Shown here: positions 22,261 to 31,669 of the stretch, piece by piece
Numbering within the stretch: the first letter of the stretch is position 1
Layout of the letters: each line of letters opens with the position of its first letter
Source: Vicingaceae bacterium
GTDB lineage: Bacteria; Bacteroidota; Bacteroidia; Flavobacteriales_E; Vicingaceae
Length of the DNA stretch: 64,000 nt
Direction of reading: 5' to 3'
Assembly (NCBI GenBank): GCA_026003395.1
Contig: BPHE01000012.1
Span: forward strand, 1 to 64,000
The notes under the pieces: model-generated
The model's database searches: none
What the model saw: only the letters and a program-made list of their open reading frames with translations
Told to the model about the DNA's origin: nothing
Translations under genes and position numbers: made by a program

Positions 22261-25200
22261 TTAATTTTTTGTAAACTTTTTGACGGTATGCCATCCGTTA
22301 TGCGTTGTCATTTCCAACAAATATACACCGTTTTCCAATTTATGCGTCTCAACATTCACTGTATTTTCACCAGTGTATTGTGATTGATAAACAATTTTAC
22401 CACTGATATCCATTATTCTGATTTCTTCAAGAGGCAATTCCGACTGAATTGTTAAATTGTCTTTGGCAGGGTTTGGATAGATTTTTATTCCCGAAACAAA
22501 ATAATTTTCATCTATACCTGTACAGGTTTGCACAACGGCTTTAACTTCTGTTCTTGGGCTTATACAATCCGGAGTACGTACACGCCAATTGTAGTAGTAA
22601 TAATAGTAAGACGCACCGGCAGTACTGTTTTTAATCGACACAAGCCCATTGATCTGATATGGGTAATTTACTCCCGAATTGTTGCGGTACATATCGGCTG
22701 CAGTTCCATTGAACGTCAATACATAATCGTTGCCCGGATTTATTACAAATCCGACCGGTATTGTCATTCCATTCATTCCGACATTTTGAATGGGAACAGT
22801 CACTGACTGCAACACTGAACCGGAAGAATTTCTCAATTCAATGGTCAAGTTTTTATTGACATTGGGATATACTGTCACAGAGTCCAACAATATGGTATTG
22901 AAAACATCAAAAATCAACCCTTGATTGGAAGCATTATGAAAACTACCATTTCCGATAGAAGGTGATGGTGCACCGGTAAATTGAATAGGAGATGAGATAT
23001 AATCACTAACATAGTAAGATGTAGTAGATTGAAGTGGCGGAGTTGTAAAGTTAGTTCCTGTATAAACAAGATTTCCTCCGGAAGGAGCATCATACCATTT
23101 GAGCGTACCACTGCCTGAAGCATAAAGAGATGCTTGTTGATTGACACAAACAGTATCATCAACTCCTGCCGGCGCTGTAGGCATATTGACCGTCACATTC
23201 TGACTGTATTGTGTTGAACCATAACTGTTCGAAGCTGTAAGCGTCACAGTAAAATTGCCATTATATGTATAAGTATGTGAGGGATTTTGCAATGTTGAAG
23301 TATTGCCGTCTCCAAAATTCCACAACCACGATACAGGCCCGTTGGTGCTTTGGTCGGTAAATTGTATGGTGCCATCACAAGTTTGATTGCTGCTCATAGT
23401 GAAAGCAGCCACAGGAGGCGAGGTTGGATAATTACACTGCCAGTTGATTTGAAAACCTTGTCCCGTAACAGCTTGATCACTATAAAACTTTATCGTTACT
23501 GCACCGGAATTGCTTGTTATGCTGTTTGGAGGAGGTGTTCCATTGCAATATTTACCGATTAACGGAGACGAAGTTCCGGGACCATCATAAATTTCCAGGT
23601 AATCATAAATACAATTAATTGCTTGTTCTACATCAAATTGTGGGAATGTAAGGGTAATTGAAGCTGCACCTGTTGGAGAAATTGTTACTAATGAATTCTC
23701 ATCATCGCCATATGGTCCATTAGGTCCGCCACTATCATAAATTGTACCGCTGCAACCATATTGTGTCGAAGCCGCCCCATTAGCCGGCATAACCACAATA
23801 CATGGATTGGCTGTATCTATGTTGATATAGGAGTTTTTGATAATTGAATCTTTACCGCAAGATCCACCGTCAGCAACCAATTTGACATTGAAAGTGCCGT
23901 ATGATGTATATGTATGGGATGGGTTCACTTGAGTAGAAGTGTTTCCATCACCAAAATCCCAATAAAACGTATTACCATTCACACTATTGTTGGTAAACTG
24001 AACGGTAAAAGGAGCAACACATCCGGAAGTTTGGTTGGCAATAAAGTCACTTGTCACCGTCGGTGAATATGGTTGTCCAACGCCACATGCATACCATGCA
24101 TTTGTAGTAGCTTCTACCTCCGGCGTACAGGCCCCATAAAGATCTACAGCCGATTGGATGGAGTAAAAACGGGCATCTATATATTGAGAATTAGCAGAAA
24201 GATACACGGTGAGGTTACGAAATGCAATAGCTTGTGCTTTTGCAATACCTTGACCGGTGACTGAGTAATTATTTCCAATGTCGTTAGTTCCCGAACCTCC
24301 GGTAGTCAACAGATAAAACCAAAAATTTTGCACACCGCTGTTGGTATGAACCCCTCCATTGTCTGCAGTGCCGGTATACCAGTATGTTCCATAATAAGTG
24401 TCGGGGTCGTTAAATTGATTAGGATTGGCCATATTGCGAAAAGCAGCGCCTATATCCTCTCCTATCAACCAATTGCCGGCGGCTCCTTTGCCATATTTTT
24501 CAATGGCAGCGGCAAAAATATCACTAAAAGATTCGTTCAATGCACCGGATTCATTCTGATAGACAAGATTAGCTGTAAAAGAAGTCAATCCGTGGGTAAT
24601 TTCATGTCCGGCAATGTCTAAAGAGGTCAATGGAGTATATGTGTTGTTCCCATCTCCATAGGTCATTCTTTGTCCATCCCAAAAAGCATTGACAAAGTTG
24701 ACATCATAATGTACATAACTCTTGAGCGTAAAACCCTGGTTATCGATTGAGTTTCTGTTAAAATTTATCCAATAAAAATCATAAGTCACTTCAGCCCCCC
24801 AATGAGCGTCGGTGGCATATTGATCTTTTTGGGGATTGACGTTGTTCCAATAATTGTCGGAATCTGTAAAATCTACAGCGGCTCCATAGTTGGTGCCTGT
24901 TTGCATATTAAAGGTCTGTATGCCGTTTCCTCTTGCCGATTCACGCAGGCGGAATGATGTAGGCGAAATGCTGTCGGTAGTGATAGTTTTGGTACCGCTG
25001 TAAGCAGTTACTGCTGTTCCATAACTATCTGCTGTGTGAATTTTATTGTTCTCAAAAAGAATCTCTCCTGTGGCTGCATCCACATATATGTCTCTTCTGC
25101 TAAGAGGTTTGTGGGCATAAATATCAAATTTATATGCCAATCTTAATCCGCCATTCAATGGATAGTTGTTTTTGAATATCCAAACCATTTGCGCTTTTGG

Positions 25201-25755
25201 GTAAAATGTGGCGGTTGGATTGCCGGTTTCCCATTTGATAAACTGTTCTTCATCGGGAACTTCCCATTTATAAATACTTGCTCCTATGTGGTTTAATGCA
25301 TATTGCAGGGCTTGTTGTTCGGAAATAGAGATAGCCGCGTTTTCAATATTAGTGTGATAAATATCCCCATTTAAACTTTTCACCTTCCCGTCTTTAATAT
25401 GTATCTTGTAATCGGCAAATTCAATCGGTTTATTTTGCAAAAAAATGGCATAGCGTATATGCCTCCACCCCCACACATCAGGTTCTTCTCTAACAGGTAA
25501 TATGTCTACCGGATTTTCGTTTTTCAAGAACGAGTTAATCCAATGTTTTAGTTTATCAGGATCAAAATTGTAACCTTCACGAAACTCAACATAATTGGGC
25601 ACGGCTAAATATGGTTTCAATCTCACCTTTACCGCACCTTTGACTTTATCATTGGCACTTTGACCGGTCAAAACAGTTTCTTCATTTAAAGGATTGCCGG
25701 CATATTGATTTAAACTAAAAAGCAAAGAAAAGACAATGATTAAAAATTTTTTCAT
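22261..25755 (-). CDS. Secreted M4 metallopeptidase with PKD, CUB and T9SS sorting domains
   Basis: This 1164-residue protease is built for export across the outer membrane. It has a signal peptide (1-19), an FTP/PepSY propeptide (about 45-240), and a thermolysin-like catalytic domain with HEITH (H384, E385, H388) and the third zinc ligand E408 in NESFSD. Two PKD domains follow (FYWDFGDGNTST and WLWNFGDGNTST motifs) with a CUB-like domain between them. An Ig-like stretch (LYASGSGTLKWYDAPSGG) comes next. It ends in a type A type IX secretion sorting domain (IYPNPAKDNLTI, DISGKIVY, LENGVYLLEM, VKKFTKN). It is 7 bp downstream of comEC in the surE-lpxB-comEC run. The window itself holds no core type IX secretion gene that I recognise. 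Confidence 0.93.
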   Translation of the reverse strand: MKKFLIIVFSLLFSLNQYAGNPLNEETVLTGQSANDKVKGAVKVRLKPYLAVPNYVEFREGYNFDPDKLKHWINSFLKNENPVDILPVREEPDVWGWRHIRYAIFLQNKPIEFADYKIHIKDGKVKSLNGDIYHTNIENAAISISEQQALQYALNHIGASIYKWEVPDEEQFIKWETGNPTATFYPKAQMVWIFKNNYPLNGGLRLAYKFDIYAHKPLSRRDIYVDAATGEILFENNKIHTADSYGTAVTAYSGTKTITTDSISPTSFRLRESARGNGIQTFNMQTGTNYGAAVDFTDSDNYWNNVNPQKDQYATDAHWGAEVTYDFYWINFNRNSIDNQGFTLKSYVHYDVNFVNAFWDGQRMTYGDGNNTYTPLTSLDIAGHEITHGLTSFTANLVYQNESGALNESFSDIFAAAIEKYGKGAAGNWLIGEDIGAAFRNMANPNQFNDPDTYYGTYWYTGTADNGGVHTNSGVQNFWFYLLTTGGSGTNDIGNNYSVTGQGIAKAQAIAFRNLTVYLSANSQYIDARFYSIQSAVDLYGACTPEVEATTNAWYACGVGQPYSPTVTSDFIANQTSGCVAPFTVQFTNNSVNGNTFYWDFGDGNTSTQVNPSHTYTSYGTFNVKLVADGGSCGKDSIIKNSYINIDTANPCIVVMPANGAASTQYGCSGTIYDSGGPNGPYGDDENSLVTISPTGAASITLTFPQFDVEQAINCIYDYLEIYDGPGTSSPLIGKYCNGTPPPNSITSNSGAVTIKFYSDQAVTGQGFQINWQCNYPTSPPVAAFTMSSNQTCDGTIQFTDQSTNGPVSWLWNFGDGNTSTLQNPSHTYTYNGNFTVTLTASNSYGSTQYSQNVTVNMPTAPAGVDDTVCVNQQASLYASGSGTLKWYDAPSGGNLVYTGTNFTTPPLQSTTSYYVSDYISSPIQFTGAPSPSIGNGSFHNASNQGLIFDVFNTILLDSVTVYPNVNKNLTIELRNSSGSVLQSVTVPIQNVGMNGMTIPVGFVINPGNDYVLTFNGTAADMYRNNSGVNYPYQINGLVSIKNSTAGASYYYYYYNWRVRTPDCISPRTEVKAVVQTCTGIDENYFVSGIKIYPNPAKDNLTIQSELPLEEIRIMDISGKIVYQSQYTGENTVNVETHKLENGVYLLEMTTHNGWHTVKKFTKN

Positions 25756-25762
25756 AAGAATA

Positions 25763-27898
25763 TTATTTTGACGTGTTGCTCATATTAATATTTAAAATAC
25801 TGTCATTTAATAGATAAAGACGTTTTTCAAATTTATTAAAAAATTTCGAAGAATCAAATAAATTTACACGAGCGGTCACAACTATTTTCCGAGGTTGAAG
25901 ATATTTTATCCAGTTTATCAGATCGCTACGGTATGAGAGCACTACTAAAAAATCTGTCTTTAACCGGGATTTTCCATCTTCCTTTGGTAATTCATTGAGA
26001 TATATAGGCATACTCCTTTTGAAGAAAAAAAATGTTACCGTATCATACTTTAAAAATTGTCTATAAAAGATTATTTTAGGAAATTTCCCTGATGTGTCGT
26101 TTTCCCAGATTGAATTAGATTCAATCGAATCCAGAGAAAACAGCAGTGTATTTTTAATGCCGTGTTGTAGATTAAATTCGTTGAGATAAAAATGAATTTT
26201 ATGGATTTTATCCGGTTTAATGTCCGTAATGATAATCTGTGAACGATTTTTAACAAAATGAAGAAACAGATTTTTTTGAAAATGATAGATGGATGACATT
26301 TGATATTTGCTATTTTCAAAAATTCTAAGGTTTACGGATGTTAATATTACGAGAATCAATGCCAATACTATGTTTAAATACATAGTTTTTTTGAATAAAA
26401 CAAAATATCCCAGAAAAAAGATTGTTGTAATTAAAAGAACAAATTCTAATCCGGAAAGATAAAAACCTTCTAAGACGGAATAAGGAAGTTTTTCAATCTG
26501 TCCTAAAACATATTTCAGCAAATAAATACAATTTGTCAATATTGATGAAACAACATTTTTAATCAAAAAGATTTTAGAAAACAATAAATAAACAAAAGTC
26601 AATAAGACAAGAAGTGTGGATAAGGGAATGGTAACCCAATTGGATAAAATAAAATAAACAGGAAATTGATGAAAAACATAAAGAGCCCAAGGGAATGTGC
26701 CTATTTGAGCAGCCAAACTGACTGCCGTCAATGACCATAATTTGTCCAATATGGTATTTTTAAAAAATAATAATCCATAAATGGCAGGATAAAAAATTAC
26801 TATACTTAGAACTGCAAAATAAGATAACTGAAAACCCAATTGAAACAATTCGGTAGGATTGTATATCAATATAATAAAAGCAGAAAATGCCAAAGCATTT
26901 AAGGTATGCACCTTTTTGCCAAATAGTTCTCCTATACGCATAAAACTAAACATCAACACAGCTCTGCTTACAGAAGGCGAAAAACCTGTTATCATTGCAT
27001 AAAGAAACAATATAAATATCAGTAAAATGATTTTCCATGCTGCATTGACTTGATTTCTCTTTAATTTCAAAATCCAGGATAGAAATAAATAAATGATTCC
27101 CACATGCAATCCTGAAACTGCAAGAACATGAATGACACCTGTTTTGGTAAATAATTTTTTTGCGTCCGGGTCGAGTTGGTTTTTATATCCCAATACCATC
27201 GCCTGTAGCAGTCCGGTAACATATTTATCATGAGAAATACTTTCAATGATGGAAACGAAATATTGCCGTGTTATACGTATAAATCTGTCAAACACATGTT
27301 CATCTTTATATAAAACTTGATATTTATCTTCTGTCAGATAAGCGGTAAATTGTATGCCATTTTTTTTCCAATATTCTTCAATTGGATTTTTCATTGGAAT
27401 TTGAATGGAATTGTGTATAAAATGAAGTGTGGCACAAAATGCCAAAACATGGTTCTCAATATCCAACCTATCTGCTGTTTTTACGAACAAAATGGATTTG
27501 ACTGGTGAATGTAAAGAGATTAATTTCTGGCCTTGACAGTATCCTATGATATCACATTCTACAATAGATAATGAATTTGTTTGACGTATAATTTTTGATG
27601 TTTTGCCAATGAAACACTTTGCATTCGATATTTGCCGATCAATATTTTTATTTTGGGTCCAACACAACAACATTCCCGAAAACACAAATAAAAATGCCAT
27701 CGGAATAGTTCTATAAAAATGACTATTATTGACATTTAGATATTCGGTAGTAACTAAATAGGCAATCAACAATATTGATAGAGATAATAGATAAATAAAA
27801 AATTGTTCAAAACTCTGAAAGTATTGACCCAAAATTATTCCAAGCGTGAAAAACGGCAGCCATCTGAGAAGGGGTATTTCCCTAATGGAAAAGTTCAT
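25763..27898 (-). CDS. comEC: ComEC/Rec2-family DNA-uptake channel
   Basis: ComEC is the inner-membrane channel for single-stranded DNA in natural transformation. The 711-residue protein has an N-terminal pair of membrane helices, a soluble OB-like domain (DUF4131, about 90-170), and the competence domain with VIHVLAVSGLHVGIIYLFLSW and the GFSPSVSRAVLMFSF helix, followed by many membrane segments to about 540. The last 170 residues show no HxHxDH metal site, so the metallo-beta-lactamase domain of longer ComEC proteins is absent or degenerate. ATG 27898 (MNFSIREIP) is preferred; a TTG three codons upstream is possible. No other competence gene is nearby. Confidence 0.85.
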   Translation of the reverse strand: MNFSIREIPLLRWLPFFTLGIILGQYFQSFEQFFIYLLSLSILLIAYLVTTEYLNVNNSHFYRTIPMAFLFVFSGMLLCWTQNKNIDRQISNAKCFIGKTSKIIRQTNSLSIVECDIIGYCQGQKLISLHSPVKSILFVKTADRLDIENHVLAFCATLHFIHNSIQIPMKNPIEEYWKKNGIQFTAYLTEDKYQVLYKDEHVFDRFIRITRQYFVSIIESISHDKYVTGLLQAMVLGYKNQLDPDAKKLFTKTGVIHVLAVSGLHVGIIYLFLSWILKLKRNQVNAAWKIILLIFILFLYAMITGFSPSVSRAVLMFSFMRIGELFGKKVHTLNALAFSAFIILIYNPTELFQLGFQLSYFAVLSIVIFYPAIYGLLFFKNTILDKLWSLTAVSLAAQIGTFPWALYVFHQFPVYFILSNWVTIPLSTLLVLLTFVYLLFSKIFLIKNVVSSILTNCIYLLKYVLGQIEKLPYSVLEGFYLSGLEFVLLITTIFFLGYFVLFKKTMYLNIVLALILVILTSVNLRIFENSKYQMSSIYHFQKNLFLHFVKNRSQIIITDIKPDKIHKIHFYLNEFNLQHGIKNTLLFSLDSIESNSIWENDTSGKFPKIIFYRQFLKYDTVTFFFFKRSMPIYLNELPKEDGKSRLKTDFLVVLSYRSDLINWIKYLQPRKIVVTARVNLFDSSKFFNKFEKRLYLLNDSILNINMSNTSK

Positions 27899-27927
27899 TT
27901 TATACAATTGGAAAATTCTATACGAAT

Positions 27928-29100
27928 TTAATCCAAAGCAAAATAATCCAGGTAATTCAAATGAACAATTTTTACATTAGTAAAATAGTGGTAAATAATA
28001 CTTTTGAAATCATAACCCATTCGGGCCATCTTCATTGCTCCTTCCTGACATAATCCAACGCCATGCCCAAAACCTCTTCCTTGAAAATAAACTTGATGAT
28101 TTTGGATCACTGCAGAAAAATATGTAGATTTCAATCGAAAATAATCTCTTATTTTAGCTTTTGAAATTTTACATGAATCCCATTGAACCCATGGACCCCG
28201 ATACATGGCCCAATGCATCGAGTCAAGATAGTTGAGAGCACAAGGGTAATTTTCTCTTAAAAAATTTTTCCATTCATGCAAGCTTATTTGTTTTTCCCAG
28301 GTGGAATTTTTTTCATTGATACAAAAACTGTCTATTATGCTTTTGAGATAACTTTGAGGATAAGTCCAAATATCTTCGGAATTAACAGTGATGCCTCCAC
28401 AATTGCTATGAAACGCTGCCTGAATAGGTTGGTATTTTTCATCCACTACCACAAGTCCGGTCGTTTCTTTGGCCGCCAATTGTATTTTATTGGATTTCGC
28501 TTTTCCAAAATATACCTGACAATGCACCCTATCGCACAAATGAAATCCTTCTGATTCATGCCTTCGCATACTTCCTACCGCATATGTTCTTGCAAGAATT
28601 ATTTGCACTTTGTAATATTCATTCAAATGAACACGTCCTCCTTCTGCTTCTGCCACACCCGCCGCATACCTGTCTAAATCGACATGATTGACGATTGATA
28701 ATGAATTTTCAGTAGCGTGAGAAAATATTTTAATGTTGTCCGGATAGATTCTTTTCAATTCAGAAAGTCCATTTATGGTTACTTCTATTTCTTGTCCTTC
28801 GAATTCTTCGATAATAAATACCAAATGATCGGTATTGATTTTTTTATTGTTTTTAAATAAAATTACGTTTTGGTTGAGTCTGACTATTTTAAGTTTATCG
28901 TTATGATACAATGAGTCGATTTTTCCATTTGAACCATAAACATAATACTTTCCGGAAACCGGTGATAAAAGAACCGAACTGACAGGCATTTTATGGAAAA
29001 TTCCCACCTGTATATATTTGATATCGCTCCATTTCCTGCCAATACTTATATGCAATGAACATAATAAACACAACCATATGTATGCAATAGATTTTTTCAT
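27928..29100 (-). CDS. SpoIID/LytB-domain protein
   Basis: This 390-residue protein has an N-terminal signal or anchor (1-21, KKSIAYIWLCLLCSLHIS). It carries a SpoIID/LytB domain, seen in VDLDRYAAGVAEAEGG, ILARTYAVGSMRRH, FHLCDRVHCQVYFG, FHSNCGGIT and the C-terminal QGRGFGHGVGLCQEGA. In sporulating Firmicutes SpoIID is a lytic transglycosylase that cuts stripped glycan. This organism shows no other sporulation genes here, so a peptidoglycan-remodelling role in the periplasm is the likely reading. The ATG (29100) overlaps the lpxB stop by 4 bp. Confidence 0.85.
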   Translation of the reverse strand: MKKSIAYIWLCLLCSLHISIGRKWSDIKYIQVGIFHKMPVSSVLLSPVSGKYYVYGSNGKIDSLYHNDKLKIVRLNQNVILFKNNKKINTDHLVFIIEEFEGQEIEVTINGLSELKRIYPDNIKIFSHATENSLSIVNHVDLDRYAAGVAEAEGGRVHLNEYYKVQIILARTYAVGSMRRHESEGFHLCDRVHCQVYFGKAKSNKIQLAAKETTGLVVVDEKYQPIQAAFHSNCGGITVNSEDIWTYPQSYLKSIIDSFCINEKNSTWEKQISLHEWKNFLRENYPCALNYLDSMHWAMYRGPWVQWDSCKISKAKIRDYFRLKSTYFSAVIQNHQVYFQGRGFGHGVGLCQEGAMKMARMGYDFKSIIYHYFTNVKIVHLNYLDYFALD

Positions 29101-30203
29101 TGCATTTCTTTTGCAAGTTGAACAATGATGTTTGCTGCTTTGTCTGAAGGGCCGGATATGTTAGATTTTAATAAATTTTTAAGCTCTTCATAACCATCAA
29201 TAATCTTTTTTTCTTCATGGCTGCTCTCCAGTATTTTTTTGGTTTCATTTATTAAATTTTTCTCATTTAAATCGTGTTGAATTAGTTCTTTGACGAGTGG
29301 TTTGTCAAGAATAAGATTAACCAGTGAGATATATTTTACTTTGACTAATCTTCGGGCCAACCAGTAAGATAAAACGCTTCCTTTGTAGCAAACAATTTGA
29401 GGAGTACCAATCAATGCCGTTTCAAGAGTTGCTGTACCTGAGGTAACCCATGCTACTCGGGCATGTTTTAAAATGCGATAAGTGTCGTTGTAGATAATAG
29501 AAACATTTTTATTTCCTGCAATTTTTCTGTAAATATCTTCCTCGATATTATTTGATGCAGCTATAATAATTCGAAAATTATTAAAAGACGCGGAAGCAGA
29601 TAACATCACCGGCAAGATATGCTCTACCTCTTGCTTGCGGCTTCCGGGCAGAAGTGCTATGTATTGAGCGGGTAACCCTTCACGGGATTCAATAGATTTT
29701 TTTTCTAACTCATCCAATAAGGGATGTCCGACGTAGATGGCCTCAACTCCGTGTTTTTTGTAAAATTCTTGTTCAAACGGCAAGATTACCAACATTTTGT
29801 CGACATACTGTTTAACAATATTTACTCTTGACTCTTTCCATGCCCATAATTGTGGCGAGATATAGTATACAACTTTGAACCCCCTTTTTTTTGCCCATTT
29901 TGCCATCCGTAAATTAAATCCCGGGAAATCCACCAATACGACCACATCGGGATGGTACTCAATGATTTGTTTATATGCATCATGAAAATTACGTCGAATT
30001 TTTGGCAGATGGCTCACAACTTCCCAAAATCCCATAAAGGATAATTCTTCTATAGGTTTTAAAATTTCAACACCCGCATTAGCAAGGCGATCTCCTCCCC
30101 ACCCCTTCAAAATAGCATTTTCGTCATATTTTTTAATAGCCATGGCCAAATTGGCTGCATGCATATCACCTGAAGGTTCGCCTGTTAAAATAAAATACTT
30201 CAT
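29097..30203 (-). CDS. lpxB: Lipid-A-disaccharide synthase
   Basis: LpxB joins UDP-diacylglucosamine and lipid X to form the lipid A disaccharide at the inner membrane. The 368-residue GT19 enzyme has ILTGEPSGDMHAANL at the N-terminus, GWGGDRL, ELSFMGFWEVV, the DFPGFNLRMAKWAKK stretch, YYISPQLWAWKESRV, LPFEQEFY, VGHPLLDE, LPGSRKQEV and TSGTATLETALIG. ATG 30203 (MKYFILTGE) is the start; its ATGA overlaps the stop of the upstream gene. LpxB shows that the organism makes a Gram-negative lipid A. Confidence 0.95.
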   Translation of the reverse strand: MKYFILTGEPSGDMHAANLAMAIKKYDENAILKGWGGDRLANAGVEILKPIEELSFMGFWEVVSHLPKIRRNFHDAYKQIIEYHPDVVVLVDFPGFNLRMAKWAKKRGFKVVYYISPQLWAWKESRVNIVKQYVDKMLVILPFEQEFYKKHGVEAIYVGHPLLDELEKKSIESREGLPAQYIALLPGSRKQEVEHILPVMLSASASFNNFRIIIAASNNIEEDIYRKIAGNKNVSIIYNDTYRILKHARVAWVTSGTATLETALIGTPQIVCYKGSVLSYWLARRLVKVKYISLVNLILDKPLVKELIQHDLNEKNLINETKKILESSHEEKKIIDGYEELKNLLKSNISGPSDKAANIIVQLAKEMQ

Positions 30204-30514
30204 TCCCAACCGTAAACTTTAAAATATAAATAAAGTATCCAAGGCACATAAAAGAATGTTGCGGCCAGGATACCTCTACCGGCTTTATAGAGATGTTTGT
30301 TTAAAAACATCCATAACAAAAAAGCATTAAAAATGATACTGAGGGAAAGAATGGGCGATTGATATTCTTTAACTTTGACAAACATTTCCCAGTAATAAAT
30401 AGGTGAGCGATGAGAGAACCGGATCAAATAAAACAACCAGAAACCAATTACAGGTCCTAACAAGCCGACAAGAAAGCCCAGCCAAAACCTGTCGTATTTT
30501 AAGTTTTTTCCCAT
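30200..30514 (-). CDS. Small membrane protein between surE and lpxB
   Basis: This 104-residue protein has three predicted membrane helices: FWLGFLVGLLGPVIGFWLFY (about 11-30), ILSLSIIFNAFLLWMF (about 55-70) and GILAATFFYVPWILYLYF (about 80-98). It has no motif I can name. The gene overlaps surE by 16 bp and lpxB by 4 bp, so all three are coupled, which hints at an envelope role. A protein in this position between surE and lpxB seems common in Flavobacteriia. Confidence 0.7.
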   Translation of the reverse strand: MGKNLKYDRFWLGFLVGLLGPVIGFWLFYLIRFSHRSPIYYWEMFVKVKEYQSPILSLSIIFNAFLLWMFLNKHLYKAGRGILAATFFYVPWILYLYFKVYGWE

Positions 30515-31257
30515 TTTTTCAACTTGTCTAACATTGAGTAATCGGTGAGGTCAACTTGAATTGGTACAACCGAAACATAATTGTTTTCCAAAGCCCATAC
30601 ATCATGATCTGTTCCTTCGTCCATACTTACAAATTTGCCGGTCAACCAGTAATAAGGTTTTCCGGACGGGTCTATTCTTTCATCAAATTCTTCTTTCCAA
30701 AAAGCTTTTGCCTGACGGCAAATTTTTATACCTCTCACAAGTGGCTCATCAATTCTTGGTATATTTACATTCAGGCAAACATTTTTTTCCCAAGGAGTAT
30801 TGATGGCTTGTTCGATGATAATTCGGGCGTATTTTTTTGCCACACTAAAGTCGGCTTCTATCGAAAAATCACATAAAGAAAACCCAATGGCAGGAATACC
30901 TTCGATTGCGGCTTCAATGGCCGCAGACATGGTACCGGAGTAAATTACGTTGATAGAATGATTGGCTCCATGGTTAATCCCTGAAAAGACCCAATCGGGT
31001 TTTTCATTTTTAAAGACCACATCAACTGCTAATTTCACACAATCGACCGGAGTCCCTGAACAAGCATAAGCTGTTATGCCGTCCATTCTAAATGGATGGA
31101 CTCGTAACATAGAATTGACGGTGATGGCATGTCCCATTCCACTTTGAGGTTTGTCTGGAGCTACTACGGTAACCTCTCCGAAATCTTTGGCAACCTCCAC
31201 CAAAGCTTGTATACCCGGCGCAGTTATGCCGTCATCATTAACAACCAATATTTTCAT
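30499..31257 (-). CDS. surE: 5'/3'-nucleotidase SurE
   Basis: SurE is a metal-dependent phosphatase of nucleoside monophosphates, linked to stationary-phase survival. The 252-residue protein has the metal-binding N-terminus ILVVNDDGITAPG (D8, D9), the serine in PQSGMGHAIT, YACSGTPVDCVKLA, and the asparagine-containing SGINHGANHS. Length and motif order match the family. It is the first gene of a minus-strand run that continues through lpxB, comEC and the M4 protease. Confidence 0.93.
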   Translation of the reverse strand: MKILVVNDDGITAPGIQALVEVAKDFGEVTVVAPDKPQSGMGHAITVNSMLRVHPFRMDGITAYACSGTPVDCVKLAVDVVFKNEKPDWVFSGINHGANHSINVIYSGTMSAAIEAAIEGIPAIGFSLCDFSIEADFSVAKKYARIIIEQAINTPWEKNVCLNVNIPRIDEPLVRGIKICRQAKAFWKEEFDERIDPSGKPYYWLTGKFVSMDEGTDHDVWALENNYVSVVPIQVDLTDYSMLDKLKKWEKT

Positions 31258-31425
31258 AGACCGCTAAATTAAACACTTTAAGTTATGTAAAAAGGTGATA
31301 ATAGATGAAATTATTAAAATTCAAACGTTAATATCATCTTTCAATCATAATCCCTAATGTTTATAGAGAAAATCAGAATCAAGAGCTTTTAACAAAATTT
31401 TTAATTATTTCAATTTATCTTTTCC

Positions 31426-31433
31426 TATCTTTG
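31426..31433 (+). promoter_or_regulatory. -7 box upstream of the DUF2892 gene
   Basis: TATCTTTG is a perfect TAnnTTTG, 13 bp before the ATG at 31447. The region upstream is T- and A-rich without a clear -33 TTG. Confidence 0.5.
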
Positions 31434-31446
31434 AAAAAAATGTAAT

Positions 31447-31659
31447 ATGAAAACGAATGTAGGCAAAACAGACCGTTTAGTGCGGATAATTTTGGCATTG
31501 TTGATATCTACGCTTTACTTTGCCAATGTCATCACTGGAATGCTTGGTGTAGTCCTGATGTTTATAGCGGCAATTCTTCTGATTACTGCCATTGTCGGTT
31601 TTTGCGGATTGTATCAAATTTTCGGAATCAATACATGTCCGCGTAAAGAAAAGCCCTGA
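31447..31659 (+). CDS. DUF2892 (YgaP-like membrane) protein
   Basis: This 70-residue protein matches the short DUF2892 family: an N-terminal NVGKTDRLVRIILALL, one hydrophobic hairpin (about 14-52) and the ending FCGLYQIFGINTCP with conserved cysteines. In other bacteria this domain is the membrane part of rhodanese YgaP; no rhodanese domain is present here, so it probably acts alone or pairs with one encoded elsewhere. It is a single-gene unit convergent with the aminotransferase gene, 10 bp away. Confidence 0.8.
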   Translation: MKTNVGKTDRLVRIILALLISTLYFANVITGMLGVVLMFIAAILLITAIVGFCGLYQIFGINTCPRKEKP

Positions 31660-31669
31660 ATGAGTTTAA

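Noticed and set aside
27928-29100. Evidence for sporulation from the SpoIID-like gene
   Set aside because: SpoIID/LytB domains occur in many non-sporulating bacteria, and lpxB shows a Gram-negative envelope.
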